The notes under the pieces: generated by a model
The model's database searches: none
Seen by the model: the letters and a program-made list of their open reading frames with translations, nothing else
What the model was told of the DNA's origin: nothing
Translations under genes and position numbers: made by a program
Assembly (NCBI GenBank): GCA_012798185.1
Contig: JAAZNS010000445.1
Span: 1-5,292 of the forward strand
Origin: Chloroflexota bacterium
GTDB taxonomy: Bacteria; Chloroflexota; Anaerolineae; Anaerolineales; UBA4823
Direction of reading: 5' to 3'
Length of the DNA: 5,292 nucleotides
Shown here: in pieces, positions 5,243 to 5,292 of the stretch
Numbering within the stretch: the first letter of the stretch is position 1
Layout: the number at the start of each line of letters is the position of its first letter

Positions 5243-5292
5243 ATCAAGATAGAGCAAGGCAGTTCAATGAGAATATACGAAAGCCGATTCTG
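5243..5292 (+). CDS. 5' end of a downstream operon gene (partial, start uncertain)
   Basis: The frame beginning at ATC 5243, five bases after the strong ribosome binding site, reads IKIEQGSSMRIYESRF to the window edge. It includes an ATG at 5267 with AAGG (5255-5258) eight bases before it. The gene may start at the ATG, or use the rare ATC. A competing frame starts at ATG 5215, overlapping the dehydrogenase stop as ATGA, and is open to the edge, but its peptide (MRRSERRCSHQDRARQ) looks like out-of-frame translation. Too short to identify a family. Confidence 0.35.
   Translation, partial: MKIEQGSSMRIYESRF

Overview
The window reads as bacterial DNA with a mosaic composition. The first ~330 bases are GC-rich (38 of the first 60 bases are G or C). 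The stretch around 340-1455 is strongly AT-rich (15 G/C among bases 1381-1440). The operon to its right is intermediate. The phylum cannot be fixed from this sequence; a Chloroflexota-like (Anaerolineae) host is only a guess, from the look of the prepilin peptidase. Genes use standard stops (TAA, TAG, TGA) and purine-rich ribosome binding sites.

Left part (1-330): a minus-strand A24-family prepilin peptidase, cut by an in-frame TGA 33 bases before the window edge, after which the same frame still reads family-like sequence. Middle (337-1455): about 1.1 kb without a recognisable full-size gene. It holds two similar palindromes sharing TTCGT/ACGAA arms, a possible 54-residue small protein (589-753), a diverged inverted copy of that protein (about 1177-1377, minus), and between them the 3' part of a tRNA-Arg(TCG) gene (1130-1176, minus) starting at its anticodon loop. 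The tRNA fragment looks like one end (attachment site) of an integrated element. By its orientation the element would lie to the right, so the operon would be part of the acquired DNA.

Right part (1456-5292): a same-strand gene set. An IclR-family regulator is preceded by an extended -10 promoter and a perfect 17-bp palindrome just after the expected transcription start. After a 167-base gap come a class III PLP aminotransferase of the taurine/omega-amino-acid type, a small carboxymuconolactone-decarboxylase-family protein, and a zinc-dependent medium-chain alcohol dehydrogenase, closely packed (gaps of 30 and 17 bases). A very strong ribosome binding site after the dehydrogenase points to a further gene running off the window. 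The likely theme is inducible catabolism of an amino compound: the aminotransferase gives an aldehyde or ketone, which the dehydrogenase interconverts with an alcohol. The substrate is not revealed by the sequence.
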